A stretch of DNA of 64,000 nt from Burhinus oedicnemus (lineage: Eukaryota > Chordata > Aves > Charadriiformes > Burhinidae), in contig VFFE01009182.1 of assembly GCA_008921705.1 (NCBI GenBank), positions 1,013,655-1,077,654 of the forward strand. Direction: 5' to 3'. Position 1 is the first letter of the stretch, and every line of letters begins with the position of its first letter. The translations under genes and the position numbers were made by a program. This document shows positions 51,281 to 63,611 of this stretch, in pieces. The notes under the pieces were generated by a model. The model saw only the letters and a program-made list of their open reading frames with translations, ran no database searches and was not told the origin of the DNA.

Positions 51281-52224
51281 TAGAAATTCAGGAGAGTGGG
51301 TCAATTTACACTAGTGGAAGAGTCAGAAACGGAGTTTTGGTGAAACAGTTCAAAAAAAATTGCTGCTCTACATTGTTTTTTCATAAGTGGATCCTAATTT
51401 TTTGGTCTCATTGATTATTGCTAAACTTCAACCCTGCTGGTGGATTTCCAACCAGAATTGAATCAGGAAAAAAAAAACAAAGGGGTTACAGAATTTATCC
51501 TTTTTCTAGTGTCAGGCTCCCGGTGTTTTCAGTCACTCTTCATGAGAGATTTAATTCCTCTGTATTTAATGTTCAAATAAATAGTAAACCTCTAGAGTCA
51601 TACTTTCCCTGGATTTAAAAAAAAAAAATTATAATATATTTGTTTTCCATTTTATATTTTGTTGTTGCCTTTTGGAGAATGCTGTTCAAGCTCTAACTGC
51701 TATATTGTTGAGATGAACTGGGTCTGCGTTGGCTTCATAATTTGACAGCTGTTATTAGTTGCAGTTTAGAATATAGATTATGAATATGCAGTATAGCCTT
51801 ATGCGTATTTTTCGTATTTCTTTTTTTTCTCCTGAATCACCACTGGACAGATGAAATATGATATTTGAAATATTTTGTGCTTTACAACTTATTGGTTACT
51901 AGTAACGCTGGGTATATACAGATAATCGGTCACCTAATCAGTAACTAGGCCCAGTGGGTATTGCTATAGTTCAGCTAAGAGATAAGAATACCACAGGGTG
52001 GGATGTAGGTTTTAAGCAGATCCATGAATGTTTTGCCAATCATCTCTATTAAACTGCCAAACCTGGAGAAGAGGTACTCTGTCACAACTGTGTCCACCCT
52101 GACTCCACAGATTTGCAACCTTCCTCCCATTTCTGATATCCTCTCCCAGTTAACAGTCCTTTGTTTCATTTCAACACAGCTGTTCATCATGAAGAGTGAG
52201 AGGGGAGATAATTTAGTAATTCTG

Positions 52225-52294
52225 GATGAAATCCTGGCCGATTGAAGTAGGTGGCAAAACTCCCATTCGTACCCACAGGGCCAGGATTTTATCC
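52225..52294. mobile_element. Ancient palindromic interspersed repeat (MITE-like), best copy
   Basis: Inverted arms are AAATCCTGGCC (52229-52239) and GGCCAGGATTT (52279-52289), perfectly complementary over 11 bp. The interior ATTGAAGTAGGTGGCAAAAC followed by TCCCATTCGTACC matches the remembered sauropsid consensus of a hairpin repeat with a GAAGTCAATGGCAAAACTCC core. I do not know the formal family name. It is non-coding and immobile. Confidence 0.7.
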
Positions 52295-52617
52295 ATTTTG
52301 TACATATATGTTCATATAAATATGTGTGTCTTTGTGTATATAAATTTATATATTTAGAAAAGGCCTTTTTACAGCCGGTTCCTATTACAGGTAAATAATT
52401 TTACAAAAGTCAAGTTCACGTTATGCAGTGATTTTTTTGTATTTATATTACCTGTACCTGACTACACATCCTAAAAATGTGACACTTCTTATCTGCAAAT
52501 AAGCTGTGATAAAATGCCAGTCATACATCCCTGATGGATTCCTGGTAATTCACTCCAAGCAGCGGAGGGGGCATCTGTACCTGAGCCCTGCTAGTGACGT
52601 GCTCATGGTGTGGGTGA

Positions 52618-52652
52618 CCAAGTTAGGGGAGGTGCCCAAGTTAGGGGAGGTG
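52618..52652. repeat. 18-bp-period tandem repeat (two units)
   Basis: CCAAGTTAGGGGAGGTG occurs exactly at 52618-52634 and again at 52636-52652. It is a recent-looking short duplication in intron 19. Confidence 0.95.
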
Positions 52653-53004
52653 AAAGGCCTTTTGAAAGTGAATGTTTTGTTGTTTTTGGAAGGCAAGAAG
52701 CCTGCCTGTGCCTGACTGCCGATGGTGTTCAGCTTCCTGGGGCAGGAGCTACCAGCTACCAACCAGTTGGATAATTTCTGTGCAACTAAGCCAGCCTGCC
52801 TACTGACAGGATAGCAAATGCTTCGATTTAGTTACGGCTCACTCTGAAACTGATTACAGGAAGGATGAGGGTTTTATTACTGTTCCAACAGTGTATTTTC
52901 AGGTTTTGTATAGCTAGGTCAGTCTGATGTGAATAAAGAGGAAGTACGAAACAACTTATTTTAGATAAGAAAAATAATAGCTATTGTTCTGTAACAATTT
53001 CCAG

Positions 53005-53157
53005 GCCGTAGACATTTTCATGCATCACACTGTCCTAGACCCACCAGCCCCGTGTCTACCGACAGCAACATGAGTGCTGTTGTAATACAGAAGGTCCGAC
53101 CTGCCAAAAAGCAAAAACACCAGCCAGGACATCTGCGCAGAGAAGTCTACACAGATG
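53005..53157 (+). CDS. ROBO1: ROBO1 exon 20 of window, tail
   Basis: Encodes the rest of Gly1082 through residue 1132, plus the first base of Asp1133. The peptide starts [18 protein letters not shown], continues [20 protein letters not shown], and ends [12 protein letters not shown]. It is basic and Ser/Pro-rich, with more substitutions relative to mammals than the exons around it. The acceptor is ATTTCCAG and the donor GATG|GTGAGT. At the junction with exon 19 the join gives Ala-Ala-Gly-Gly-Arg-Arg, one Gly more than I recall for human. Confidence 0.94.
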
Positions 53158-53879
53158 GTGAGTCCACTGAAACGGGTGAAAACGTCAGTGAACCTTTCTA
53201 AATATGCATTCAGTGCACGTGTGTGAAATTTTTCTACAGAGATAACATTATGTTTCAGAATTCAGTGATTTGTGTTTCCTGTTGCTAAACACACTGCACA
53301 GATTAATAATTTTAAATGCCAGAGTTCCTTAATACTGTACATTGATGCTTCCACTCCAGAGCCTTGCACCTGTTTTCTGTAGTGTCCTAATCGGCTAATT
53401 ACTGTCATTATTTAAGAGCCCAGATAGCATAAATAGTACAGTCATTGAGAATAATGTGTGGTTAGGATTAAAATCTTCGTTCACATGACTGACTATTAAA
53501 ACCTTCAGAATGTGTGTCTTCCTGAAAAAAACAATTTGCCATTCAAATGGTGAGCAGCACAAATCAATGGATTTTAATCCTGGCCACAGCATTGTTGCAA
53601 GCGGTTACTTTGTGAGTAAAAGCAAAATCTAATCATCTTCTTCCGTGCCTTCACACACAATATCAACTCTTGCTGAAAAGGTAGTGCTTGTATTCTCTTG
53701 GGAGTGTAGGAGGATAATGCAAACATTGTGATGTTGTCTAGAGAGAGCCTTTAATGAAAATGCCTCAGGTGGTGCAGCTTTTATTAAAGCACTACCTTCC
53801 AGTTTTATAAAACAACCCACGGGCTTTGTTGGAAATTCATGTAAGATAAATTCTCTGAGACTTAACCCGTCTTGTCAAG

Positions 53880-54560
53880 TTTGCTAAATTTGCTAACAGA
53901 TGGGGGGAAAGAAAGGCATCGTTCCCCACCTCCTGATTCTCCGCAACAACAATCTGATTAGGACTTTCATTACCAGTTTGAAATTTTTCAAAGAGGGGCA
54001 TCATTTGCCATTATCATATGAAAGCCTAATATTATAGATCCTTATCCAAGGTTACAAGAAGGGAGTTTTGAGCCACTTCTCCCTATGATTCCTGCCACTT
54101 GACGAAAAAATTTAATACAAAGCTCACAGCACGATGAGCAGAAGTAATTTAGCAATGAGTGGTTGTCCGTGCTATTATCTGTACTTTATTCTGAGTATTT
54201 TCTCTCACTAGCATCTATCTGATATTAGGCTGCATTAAATACTGGCATGACACAGTGCACCTGGGCCTCTTGGCTTATGCCCAGACCCCTTCTGTCGGTG
54301 AAACTGAGCTGTTGGAATATTATCTGATTTCAAGAGGTTATTACAGTGGTTTTGTGCATGTTTGCTTCTGTGAAAGGACAACACAAGGTGTAAATCCCCA
54401 AACTGTACCAGAAACGTTTATGAGACCCTTGTAATGGCATTTTGCAAGATTTTATAGACATTTTATCAGCTTTTATTCTCTTGAAGAGAATGCTCTTAAC
54501 TGAATAATTGGCTGAGCATCAAACCTTGATACAAACACAACAGCTAGGACATCAGAAATA
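53880..54560. promoter_or_regulatory. Candidate conserved noncoding element in intron 20
   Basis: A long stretch free of simple sequence and recognisable repeats, with many TAAT/ATTA cores, CATTAAAT, TGATATTAGGC and AATAATTGG motifs and mixed composition. This is suggestive of a developmental enhancer. It is an inference from texture only; conservation was not tested. Confidence 0.25.
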
Positions 54561-57500
54561 AAATCTGAACAGGAGTTTTATGTGGCCGTTTTCTTCTAAC
54601 ACAGGAATAAATAAGAGGTGGACCAGTATTTGATGACAGGTTTTTGTGAAAGTAATTATACAAAGTTAAATCATAGAGCATTGTGGTTAGATATTGCAAT
54701 AGATTTGACAATCATGATCAATATTTGTTTTGTGTTATATAGCATCTGCTTACTTCAGCATATTTTCTAATTAGGTAAGAATTTCTGCTAACCTGTTTAG
54801 TGTGCAATACAATATGGTCATTCAGGGAACAGCAAATTATGGCTTTAATTTCTGCAGAACTAATAAAACCCAGTTCAAAGGTTGAAGGGCTTGTTTGGTT
54901 TTGATTTTTTATTTTTTTTTTTTTTTCTCCTCAATCCATTTACATAGCGTATTTGGAACCTTACTGAAGATTCTAACGATTCATTTTAATAACCACATCT
55001 GGTATATTGTCCCTTTATAATTATCTATAAAATAACATCTACTAATTGTTTTCGTTAAGCAGAGAAAAGTGGTATGGAGACATGAATGAAAAATCTAAGC
55101 CCAATTGACCTTTCCCAGTTATGCTTAGGTTTTTCTATTGTCTTGATGTCACAGTGTTGCGTATCTTTTTTATAAAGGAATGCCTGATACAAAGATTTTT
55201 CTTTTCCTCATAGTGGGTGAACACCCATGTGTTTGTAGTAAAGCAAAGCAAATATTCTGAATTTGAGCATTTATTAGTGCCTAGAAGAATTGAATAAATA
55301 CTAAAAAGAGAAAAATACATTGCTTCATTACTTTCTCAGCCTTTAAAATGGAATTTACTTTCACATATAATTTCCTACTGCTCCCAAATTACCTGAGCTA
55401 GTATTTGCTAACAGTGTCATGAAATACCACTGTTACGGAGAATTTACATGATTGGTTGACAGAAATGATATATAAATAAATTATTTGCATGAATGGTTGA
55501 ACATGCCAGGAGTATTATCAGCAGCAATATATGTAAGTCTTAAAAAATTCTGTATTTTTTTTTCTTTATACAGCAAGATTTGTGAAAGAGATTGGTATTT
55601 TTGAAAGTGTGTTTGTTACTAATGTAGCAGTAAAAAGTCTACTACAGCCCTTTTTTAAATAGAGTGCTCTCTGATCTACTCTGCATTGTATAAGTAGTAA
55701 CAATCTTGTATTTTCTGCTAGTATTAGTTCAAACCAGTTTCTGCTTTATGTGGAATGGGATTTCAGCTCAGTTGTTTTGTTCATTGACAGTCATCCAGGC
55801 AGTGAAATGTTCTCCATATTTGTTGCTAAAAATCTTTGCTCAGTAGGTGGCAAGGATTAAAATGTATGAATTTTTAATTGCTCTTCATCTAGCCTTTTAG
55901 AGACTTAACTACTAAGAGTGCATTACAAGAACCAACTAACAGATGTATCCTCCTTCTCAACCTTGCCTGACCTACTTACATAGTTAATTTAAGAAAACGA
56001 ATTTTAAAAGAATATTTTTGTCTTTTCTAAAATTATATGTATGAAAGTCTCTTCTGAACTGTCTCGAATTGATGTATTAGTAGCTACAAACCCTCAGAAT
56101 TGTAAGCATTTAGATAAAAGGATAAAATTACTTTGCTATTGCTTCGATTCAGTAGGTCTTTTGATAGACATTACACCATTGACAGTTAACGTGATATTTT
56201 AAATCCTGATTCTTTTTTAAATCTCTGAGTGACAAAGGAAAAAATACTAACATTTTCACAACTAACTGGTTGAGACTGTAACTGAGTTATTTAGCTGTTA
56301 TCAACAACATGATGTTAGGGCAGCTGAATTTCTCACAAAAGGCAAGTTGAATATCTGCCAAATATTTCCCTTAATTTTCACTTCAAAATGTTATGCCGTT
56401 ATGCATGTCAGCATCATTTGTACTTTTGTCTCCCTCTGCTTGTGCAGTAAGAAAAAATCTATTCTGCACAAATTTCAAGCAAGGTAAAAAATAAGTAGGA
56501 ATATATTTCTTATCTCTGCTTAAACCAGCTTGTTATTGCATGATAATTTTCAGATACCTGCTCTCTTTGCAGTCCTTACTTCTGATCCTATTGTGAGATA
56601 TTTTGTAAATGCTGATTTTGTTACTGAGGGAGTTTTTGTGGAGTGAAAATTGTTTTGATAAAAGCATTATGTAAATGTACATATAGGCAAAAAACCCCCT
56701 CCAACACAACAACCCACTGCTTTTATACATCATATTGGGTTTTGCTGTATCTATTTATTCATTCAATTATTATATATAGTTTAAGCCATGTTTCTTGAAA
56801 GATAAAGCATGAAAATAACTTTGGTACATGAATAATAGTAGCTGAGGCTATTATGTATCTAGGAATCTTAAATGATCTTAAAGCTTTACTAAGTCAGAAA
56901 CAATCTGGAGTTTTGCATGCCTGCATAAATATGCAATAGAAAAAAATTCACTCTGTATCTTCTCTAATATTGCATCAAATCTAGAACTCTGCGGTTTTCT
57001 TCAGAGTATGACAGTAGAAAGCTACAGGCTGATACAGCTTAAAAGAGAGAATTGCCTAATAAGACCTACTTCCCTCATTTGTCACTACTTACAATTCATC
57101 TTTTTGTACTTATTTGTGGTTTCTCCATGTCAGTGCCAAGCTAATTTAGCAGATTATTTTTCCCCACTGGTGTTTTGCTTATCCTCTGATTCCTGTATAT
57201 GTTCTTATTTAGAAAACTATCATCGCTCCTTTCAAAAGACATATATGGAAGGTTTCCCCTGTAGACCATGCTATGAAATGACATCCAGTAACTGTTTTAG
57301 TTACGTGGGACACAGTGCAACAGTAATGCATAGACATGAATGAAACATGTGAGCAGAGCTGACCTTTAACAAATACTTCTTAGTTCTTTATATTGGTTTG
57401 ATGTTGCTTTGTGATTTATTTTTTATTCCTTACAATGGAAGCTTCCATTTTCCTTTTAATAAGAAATGCGCCAGTTTGTACTCGAAGAGGCAGATTGAAT

Positions 57501-59284
57501 CTGGATTTTCTCTGTGATCTGAGCTGTTAAAATAAATACCACAGGGGTGTAATAGTGTTGACCTCTGAAAAGTTGCTTTTTTTTCCTCTGTAAAGGAGTC
57601 TTCTCAGTGAGGAGTACTGTCTTGTAATGAAGATTTTTATATTTTCCCTGCAGGTTGCAAAAATGTTCTTGAAAGAGAATATCACTTTTCTTTAGTTATT
57701 ACTGTACCATAGAGCTACTGCTGTTTTGTGAAACTTTTTATATCAATGCATCTTTCCTTTCCATTGTCAAGACTTAACACCACTTTGTTCTTTGTCCTGT
57801 GTAGCTGGTTAGGATTCTTGAATAAAGTAATTTTTTCCAAGTTGTATTTTGTAGGCTACAGGAAAGATGCTGTTCCTTCCCTTTGGTATTCAGCCAATGC
57901 ATGGCTGTGCCACAACTGTTGGAGCCTGGCTCCAAGGGTGACTGAAAAGGCTTGATATTAAATACCTGCACTCCCTTTACATCAGCAGGTTCAACAGAAG
58001 GGCTGTTCAGTGTTTTGATAATTCAATAGAGACAGTGAGTGGGGAATGTGAGACAGAAGATATTGCATGAACAACTGTGGTCTAAGAAGCCTACACTTCT
58101 GAGTTTGAGTATCTTCCTCCACTTCTGATTCGGCATGTCCTTTTCTGAGAGAAGATATGTGAGAAGGATGTTTTCCAGAGAACGGAAAATACTGTTTGAA
58201 TCTCCTCTAGCTAATGAAGAGTTTATCTGACTTTTTTAAGTTCTATAGGTTCTATAATCACTAGAAGTATTGTGCAAAAGATGGGAACATCACCACCTCC
58301 AGCATTGCTTTTGAAGAACAGTTACTGTGCTTGATAAGCTTTGGGCTGGATCTGACATGGTCTGATACACTAGGCCTTCAAGGAACATATCACGTGCTAT
58401 TCTGAGGTCTTCATACAATTTTTCACCTAGTTGTTGAATTCTAAGAGGTTACATACTTCTTCAGACCAAGATTTTTTGGAGCAGGTACTGACACTTAGGC
58501 TCACAAGGCTATGGAGCCCTGTGATGCAAAAGCCTGCGCTTGTAGGCACATATTGAATTTAAGCATCGATGGGACTCGGCAGCACAGTAAAAGTGGGTTT
58601 GTCTGGTGGCTAGAGCTCACAGGGCATATTTAGATGCATAGAGGAGGTAGTCTGAATGCTTCTATGTTGTGTGGAATTACAGATTTTCATTGCTAAGGTT
58701 GTGTATTGGACAGAGGTTACCACTGTAAACCATGTTTAAAGCACTATGGATAACAAAGGAATGCGACGTAACTGATTCTGTGCTTTCTTGCCAAAATGTA
58801 TTGTATTTCATATCTTACTGAAGCAGAAGTTGCGTCTCCATTTTACGGTTTTAGTTCCCTCAGTTAAACAAGTCCAGTCCATTGTCCACAGATCTGTCTT
58901 TGGTCTAATAATTCCTGCTCCTTAAATAAAATTATTTTGATTCAACCACTTAGTATATCCAGGCTTCCAGCTAATTTACGTTATGCCTTCTCAAGTTTTG
59001 GAAATGGCAGTGCCTTTTCTTAAAAGACATCTGCAAATGGTGAGTGTGAAGTAGATGCTTAAATTAAGTGTCAGTATTCAATTGTTTACCTTTAGCTACT
59101 CTAAAACAGGTGTTCCCCAAACTGCTAGTGTGAATAACAAACTACCCTACACAATTTGCAAGGAGTATAAGGCCAGTTGTCTAACTTGGTCATAGCTAAG
59201 AGGAACAGAAGGAAAGAAGTTTCTGTGTTTCTTGTTAAATGGATTTAGTCCCTTATTCAAGTCATAAGTTAGAACAAAGAGAAG

Positions 59285-59354
59285 TTTTCTTGGTTGCTTG
59301 GTTGGTTTTTTGTGGGTTTTTTTCTCTTTTTTGTTTGTTGTGGTTTTTTTTACC
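59285..59354. repeat. T/G-rich low-complexity tract
   Basis: Mixed TTGG and poly-T units, resembling the complement of the A/C-rich tract in intron 9. No attached retroelement body was recognised. Confidence 0.85.
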
Positions 59355-60908
59355 AAGACAGTGGAGTTATTGCAGCAAGAATGATGTTACAGATCTCATT
59401 TACTTGATGTATGTCCAACCTTAGGAAAGGAACTTCATGACATCCTTCTTCCTCATCATCCCAGTCTAGACAACTGATAAAAGTTCCATTCTTGTTTAGA
59501 ACAGGTCCAGGGCAATTCTAAGTTATGTCACCAGTTTAACATGGAGGATAGTGTCCAGTAAACCTGCATAGAGCACTGAATTCTGCATTGCTACACCTTT
59601 CCACAGGACTAGATGAAGTCATTTGTGCTTTGTGTCACTGGAAAACCTCTCAAAAATATCTGGCATTTGCCATATCTGAATTTATACCTATACGTTCGAT
59701 GCCTGGGTTTTTTTTTTCCTTTTTCAATGGTACTACCTTTATTCTTGGCCCAATTTAGTTAATTTTCAGTTGACACGTTCTCTTGAATAGTCTGTAAATT
59801 AGCTGTATATATAGTGATGGTGTTTGAAAAGCACAGCTGCTCCAAGGTTTTTGTGGAAGTAGAAAGAATGAATGCACACTATTATAAAATGCGGAAGTTA
59901 CATTTTTTACTAGTGCTGTTATTTATTTTTTTTAGCAATCACACTTGGGAGTACTAACCTCAGAAACACCTTTTAAATCTCACTTTTTTTAACCTAATGT
60001 TCTCTTATGTGTATGTGGTTTGTTCCTACAGCTTTGTTGTAAACCGCTTTTGTATTGTCGCTTCCTTGTTTGACTTTTACATTTTTTTCTTTCACATTTT
60101 ATATTCCACAAAGCACTATTGTATCCTGATGAATAGTTTACACATTCTAGTTTTAAGTCTTAATGCAGGAATAGAAAAATTTAATTAAGTAAAACATATG
60201 TATGTCTTATAAATACTATTTAAAAAATATATGGAATTTTAGAACCCCCTAAGCTGTGCTAACTTACAGAGACAAATTCAAGTCTTGTGTGTCTTTTTTT
60301 GCTTTTTTTGTTTGTCCTGAGAGCTTGTTACATCGATAGTGTGAATTTTTTTATATCTCATAAGATATGTTGGATTAACCTACTATTTTGAAAGAAGAAT
60401 GCAATAATTAATAGTTTATCCTTTCATATATCAGCAGTGCATCTGATATACATTATTACACCCCAGCCAACTTGCTTTAATGCTCAGCACACTAAAGACC
60501 TTTAACTACAGCACAAGCGCTGTGTTGTTGAATGGACTTAGCAAAAATGACAGATACCAGCAAAGATATATTAATATCTTTAACTCTGTGTTGATATCCA
60601 TAACAGATGTACTAATATCCAAGTGCCTAAAGTTTATAACAGCTTTTTGTAATGATTTTTAAGAAAATATTGTGATTTGAAAAGGCAGTGAAAGGTCTTT
60701 ACTTTGCATTTTTAAAGGTCAGGCTTTGGAAAAATACCCATCAGCAGTTGTAACAGTAACATAATACTTTTTGGGGTGGAGAGAGAAGGGCAGAGGGAGG
60801 GCTGAAAGTAAACAGGGCATCTGTTTCTTCAGTGGAAGTTAAATATTATTTCTTCATTTCATTGGAGTGTGATGTCATTGTAATTATTATTCTCTTTTAA
60901 CTTTGTAG

Positions 60909-61217
60909 ACTTGCCACCTCCTCCTGTGCCACCTCCAGCTATAAAATCGCCAACCGCCCAGTCCAAATCACAGCTGGAGGTGCGGCCGGTCATGTTACCA
61001 AAACTTGCTTCTGTAGAAGCAAGGACAGACAGATCTGCGGAAAGGAAAGGAGCGAGCTACAAGGGGAGGGACGGGGTGGATGGGCGACAGCATTCAGATG
61101 TGCGGACAAATTCGGGAGAGCGGAGAGAATCGCAGGAACAGCAAAACGATGGGAAACTGCGAGGAAATAAAGCCCCAAAACGAGAAGGCACACCAGCAAA
61201 AACTCATCTTCTTCAAG
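60909..61217 (+). CDS. ROBO1: ROBO1 exon 21 of window: second LPPPP stretch, basic tail segment
   Basis: Encodes Asp1133 to Gln1235 plus the first base of Glu1236. It opens [15 protein letters not shown], a second LPPPP/polyproline motif. A long hydrophilic stretch rich in Arg, Lys, Glu and Gln follows (for example [18 protein letters not shown] and [18 protein letters not shown]). This is the least conserved part of the tail. The base composition is notably CpG-rich compared with the introns. The acceptor is ACTTTGTAG. The donor CAAG|GTTATT is weak beyond GT but required by phase. Confidence 0.94.
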
Positions 61218-62486
61218 GTTATTTTGCATGCTCTGGGTTTAACGGAAGTATTGTGTGTTGATCACAGGGAAGAGGCAGCTCTTTCCAGGTCTCTCACACC
61301 AATGGTGCAAGTGAAGTTAGGTCGGCTGAATTGTCACCATTTATTGTAATTGTAGGTGCTAATACAGGTCACATTGTGGGTTCTCATTAGGGTAAAATGG
61401 AAACAGAAGCTTGTGAAAAACATAGATTTTCTATCTTGCTTGCTTTATGCACCCATCATGTATTAAAGCTAATGCAGAGGAAGCCCAAACAGAAATATTC
61501 CTCGAGAGCTGTAAGGGTCAGTGTCCTTGCCCCTACCATACATTTATAGTCTAGTTATGTCTAATCTATCGAATTATAATCTAATTTACAAAGGAACTGA
61601 GTGAAGTCAGATAGGAGATTCTACCAAAGAGTTGGCACTTGGCCCTTTTTTTGTCTATTTGTAATCCTAGTCCTTTTTAAATAAATAATAAGAAGAAAGC
61701 CATAGTAGTAATGCATTAGTTATAAATACTAACTGACGTGGCATTATATGAATCAGACCTGATCAATGTAATCTCTTGTTTATGGAAGTTGATAAGATTA
61801 CTAATTACTAATTAATGGAACATAATTAATGGCATTTGGCAAGTGTTCACTAAGGCTTTCAACACAGATTCATACAAATACCTGGTTCTTTCTTCCTACA
61901 GATATCCCGGGTCAATATCAGGGGTGATTGGGCAGGAAATTGATTAAACGGACATGTTAGTAAGAGATTGGTACTGATTACAGTGGATTACTATAGAAAA
62001 AAGTTATTAGAAGTTTACCTTAAGAGGATGGGGTTGAAATTTTAAAACATGCCCACTAATTTTGTTTCAAACTCAATTTAAGAAATGCAGGGTCTAATAT
62101 TTAGGTGCAGTGAGCTCCGTGCGAGTATCATGCATGTATTGTCATTTCCTCCTACTCAGTCATACCGAAAATACACTGCAAGGCTTATTTTTTTTTCTTC
62201 ATTTTCCTGTAGAACATAGAGCAGTGATCATAAATTGAAATGAAGTGGACAGTAATCATGAATTAGTTTTTCTGTGGTGAATGCTACCACGTGAATACCA
62301 TAAATTTCCTCAAGAAAGCTTCTGTAACGCTATTATGGAAACAGCGTATTTCATAGTCCTGTCAGGCATCACTTTAAACCTACTGAGGGTCATAAAAAGT
62401 AAAATAAATCAACTGCGTGCAGAAATTTTAGGATCACAGTATCTCTGGACTTGTAATCATAACCATGTATATATTTAATTATACAG
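61218..62486 (+). other. ROBO1: Intron 21 (phase 1, 1269 nt)
   Basis: GT-AG intron with apparently unique AT-rich sequence; the acceptor TTAATTATACAG has a poor pyrimidine tract. Nothing else is recognised. Confidence 0.85.
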
Positions 62487-62683
62487 AGGACATCCTACCA
62501 TATTCTAGACCAACGTTTCCAACATCAAATAATCCTAGAGACCCCAGCTCCTCCAGCTCTATGTCATCAAGAGGATCAGGAGGTAGACAGAGGGCAGATC
62601 AAGCAAATATAGCCCGAAGGAATGTTGCAGAAATGCAAGTACTGGGAGCATATGAACAAGAAGAGGAAGAAGAAGAGATGGAG
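62487..62683 (+). CDS. ROBO1: ROBO1 exon 22 of window: near-C-terminal tail
   Basis: Encodes Glu1236 to Glu1301: [20 protein letters not shown], then a serine-rich [13 protein letters not shown], then [15 protein letters not shown] and an acidic end EEEEEEME. It parallels the human C-terminus, which ends a few residues further on in an acidic ETES. The donor GATGGAG|GTAACT at 62684 is in phase 0 and is the likely exon end. Without splicing the frame runs 26 more residues to a TGA at 62762-62764. The annotated end is therefore the donor, with the read-through kept as an alternative. Confidence 0.9.
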
Positions 62684-63301
62684 GTAACTGCAGTTGTACT
62701 ACTGAAGATGACTAGAATAAGACTATTTTCTGTGCTTAGACAGATGCCAAGAAAAAACTTTTGAACCAGAAATACTTCTCTTCAGAGAAAATTAGTACAT
62801 TTATCTGTCTATTCATGGTATGCACATTCCAAGAAAAGAAACTTTAAGAATGTGTCAAAAACACAAAAAACAAGTAATATGTAGCATAGTATAACTGTCA
62901 CCATATTAAAACCTGTGGAACAGAACTTGCAGAAATACAATATTTAAATGTGCACTTTATCCAGAATCTTTCAAAAGTGAAAACAAAGTATTAGAGCATC
63001 TAAGAACACCTTGGCATTGCCTTTCATGTTTTTTGAAGGTTTACTGTTCTAGATTTTATTAGATATTAAGGCATGAACTATTTTTCTTCTTTTTTTTTTC
63101 TGCCTAGTGATATTAATTCTATTTAAATCCTGATTGTAGAAAGAGTGTCTAACATGCAGGCACATTGCTGCACGTAATTAAAAGTAGTAATTATCATTTA
63201 AAGTAGCAAATCTCTAAGAAATATGTGGAACAAACTTGAAATAATGAAATCTAACATGTAGTCATTTATGTCTTTTTTTTTTTTTTTTAATACAGGAAAA
63301 A

Positions 63302-63321
63302 NNNNNNNNNNNNNNNNNNNN
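63302..63321. other. Assembly gap (20 N)
   Basis: Twenty N flanked by T16 and AAAAAA on the left and GA16 on the right. This is a low-complexity site where assembly probably failed. A 20-N run may be a placeholder of unknown true length. Confidence 0.98.
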
Positions 63322-63611
63322 GAAAAAAAAAAAAAAAAGTGTTTGGTGTTTACCGAGGACTGAAATTTTTCATTTAGCTAATTTTTAAAGAAAGGTTCCA
63401 TAGAAAGGGTGTGCAGTACTAAAGGAACAATCCATGTGATTAATGTTTTCATTATGTTCATGTAAGAAACCTCATATTTTAGCCATAATTTTGCATACTG
63501 AGGATCCAATAATCAGAAAAGTAATTTTTGTCACATTATTTATTAAAAATGTTCTCAAATACATTCCCTTTCTTGTGTAGTTTCTTGTGTTCCCTGAAAC
63601 GTAATTTTAGG

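Larger units (their letters stand above)
53158..60908 (+). other. ROBO1: Intron 20 (phase 1, 7751 nt)
   Basis: The largest intron in the window, GT-AG. The segment at about 53880-54560 has the texture of a conserved noncoding element. Other contents are T/G-rich and poly-T tracts (54910-54928, 59285-59354, 59708-59718) and ordinary AT-rich sequence. Several open frames of 60-111 codons on both strands have no recognisable motif. No transposon was identified with confidence. Confidence 0.8.

Noticed and set aside
57008..57343. 111-codon plus-strand open frame in intron 20
   Set aside because: Cys/Ser/Tyr-rich composition typical of translated AT-rich intron; no homology or splice context.
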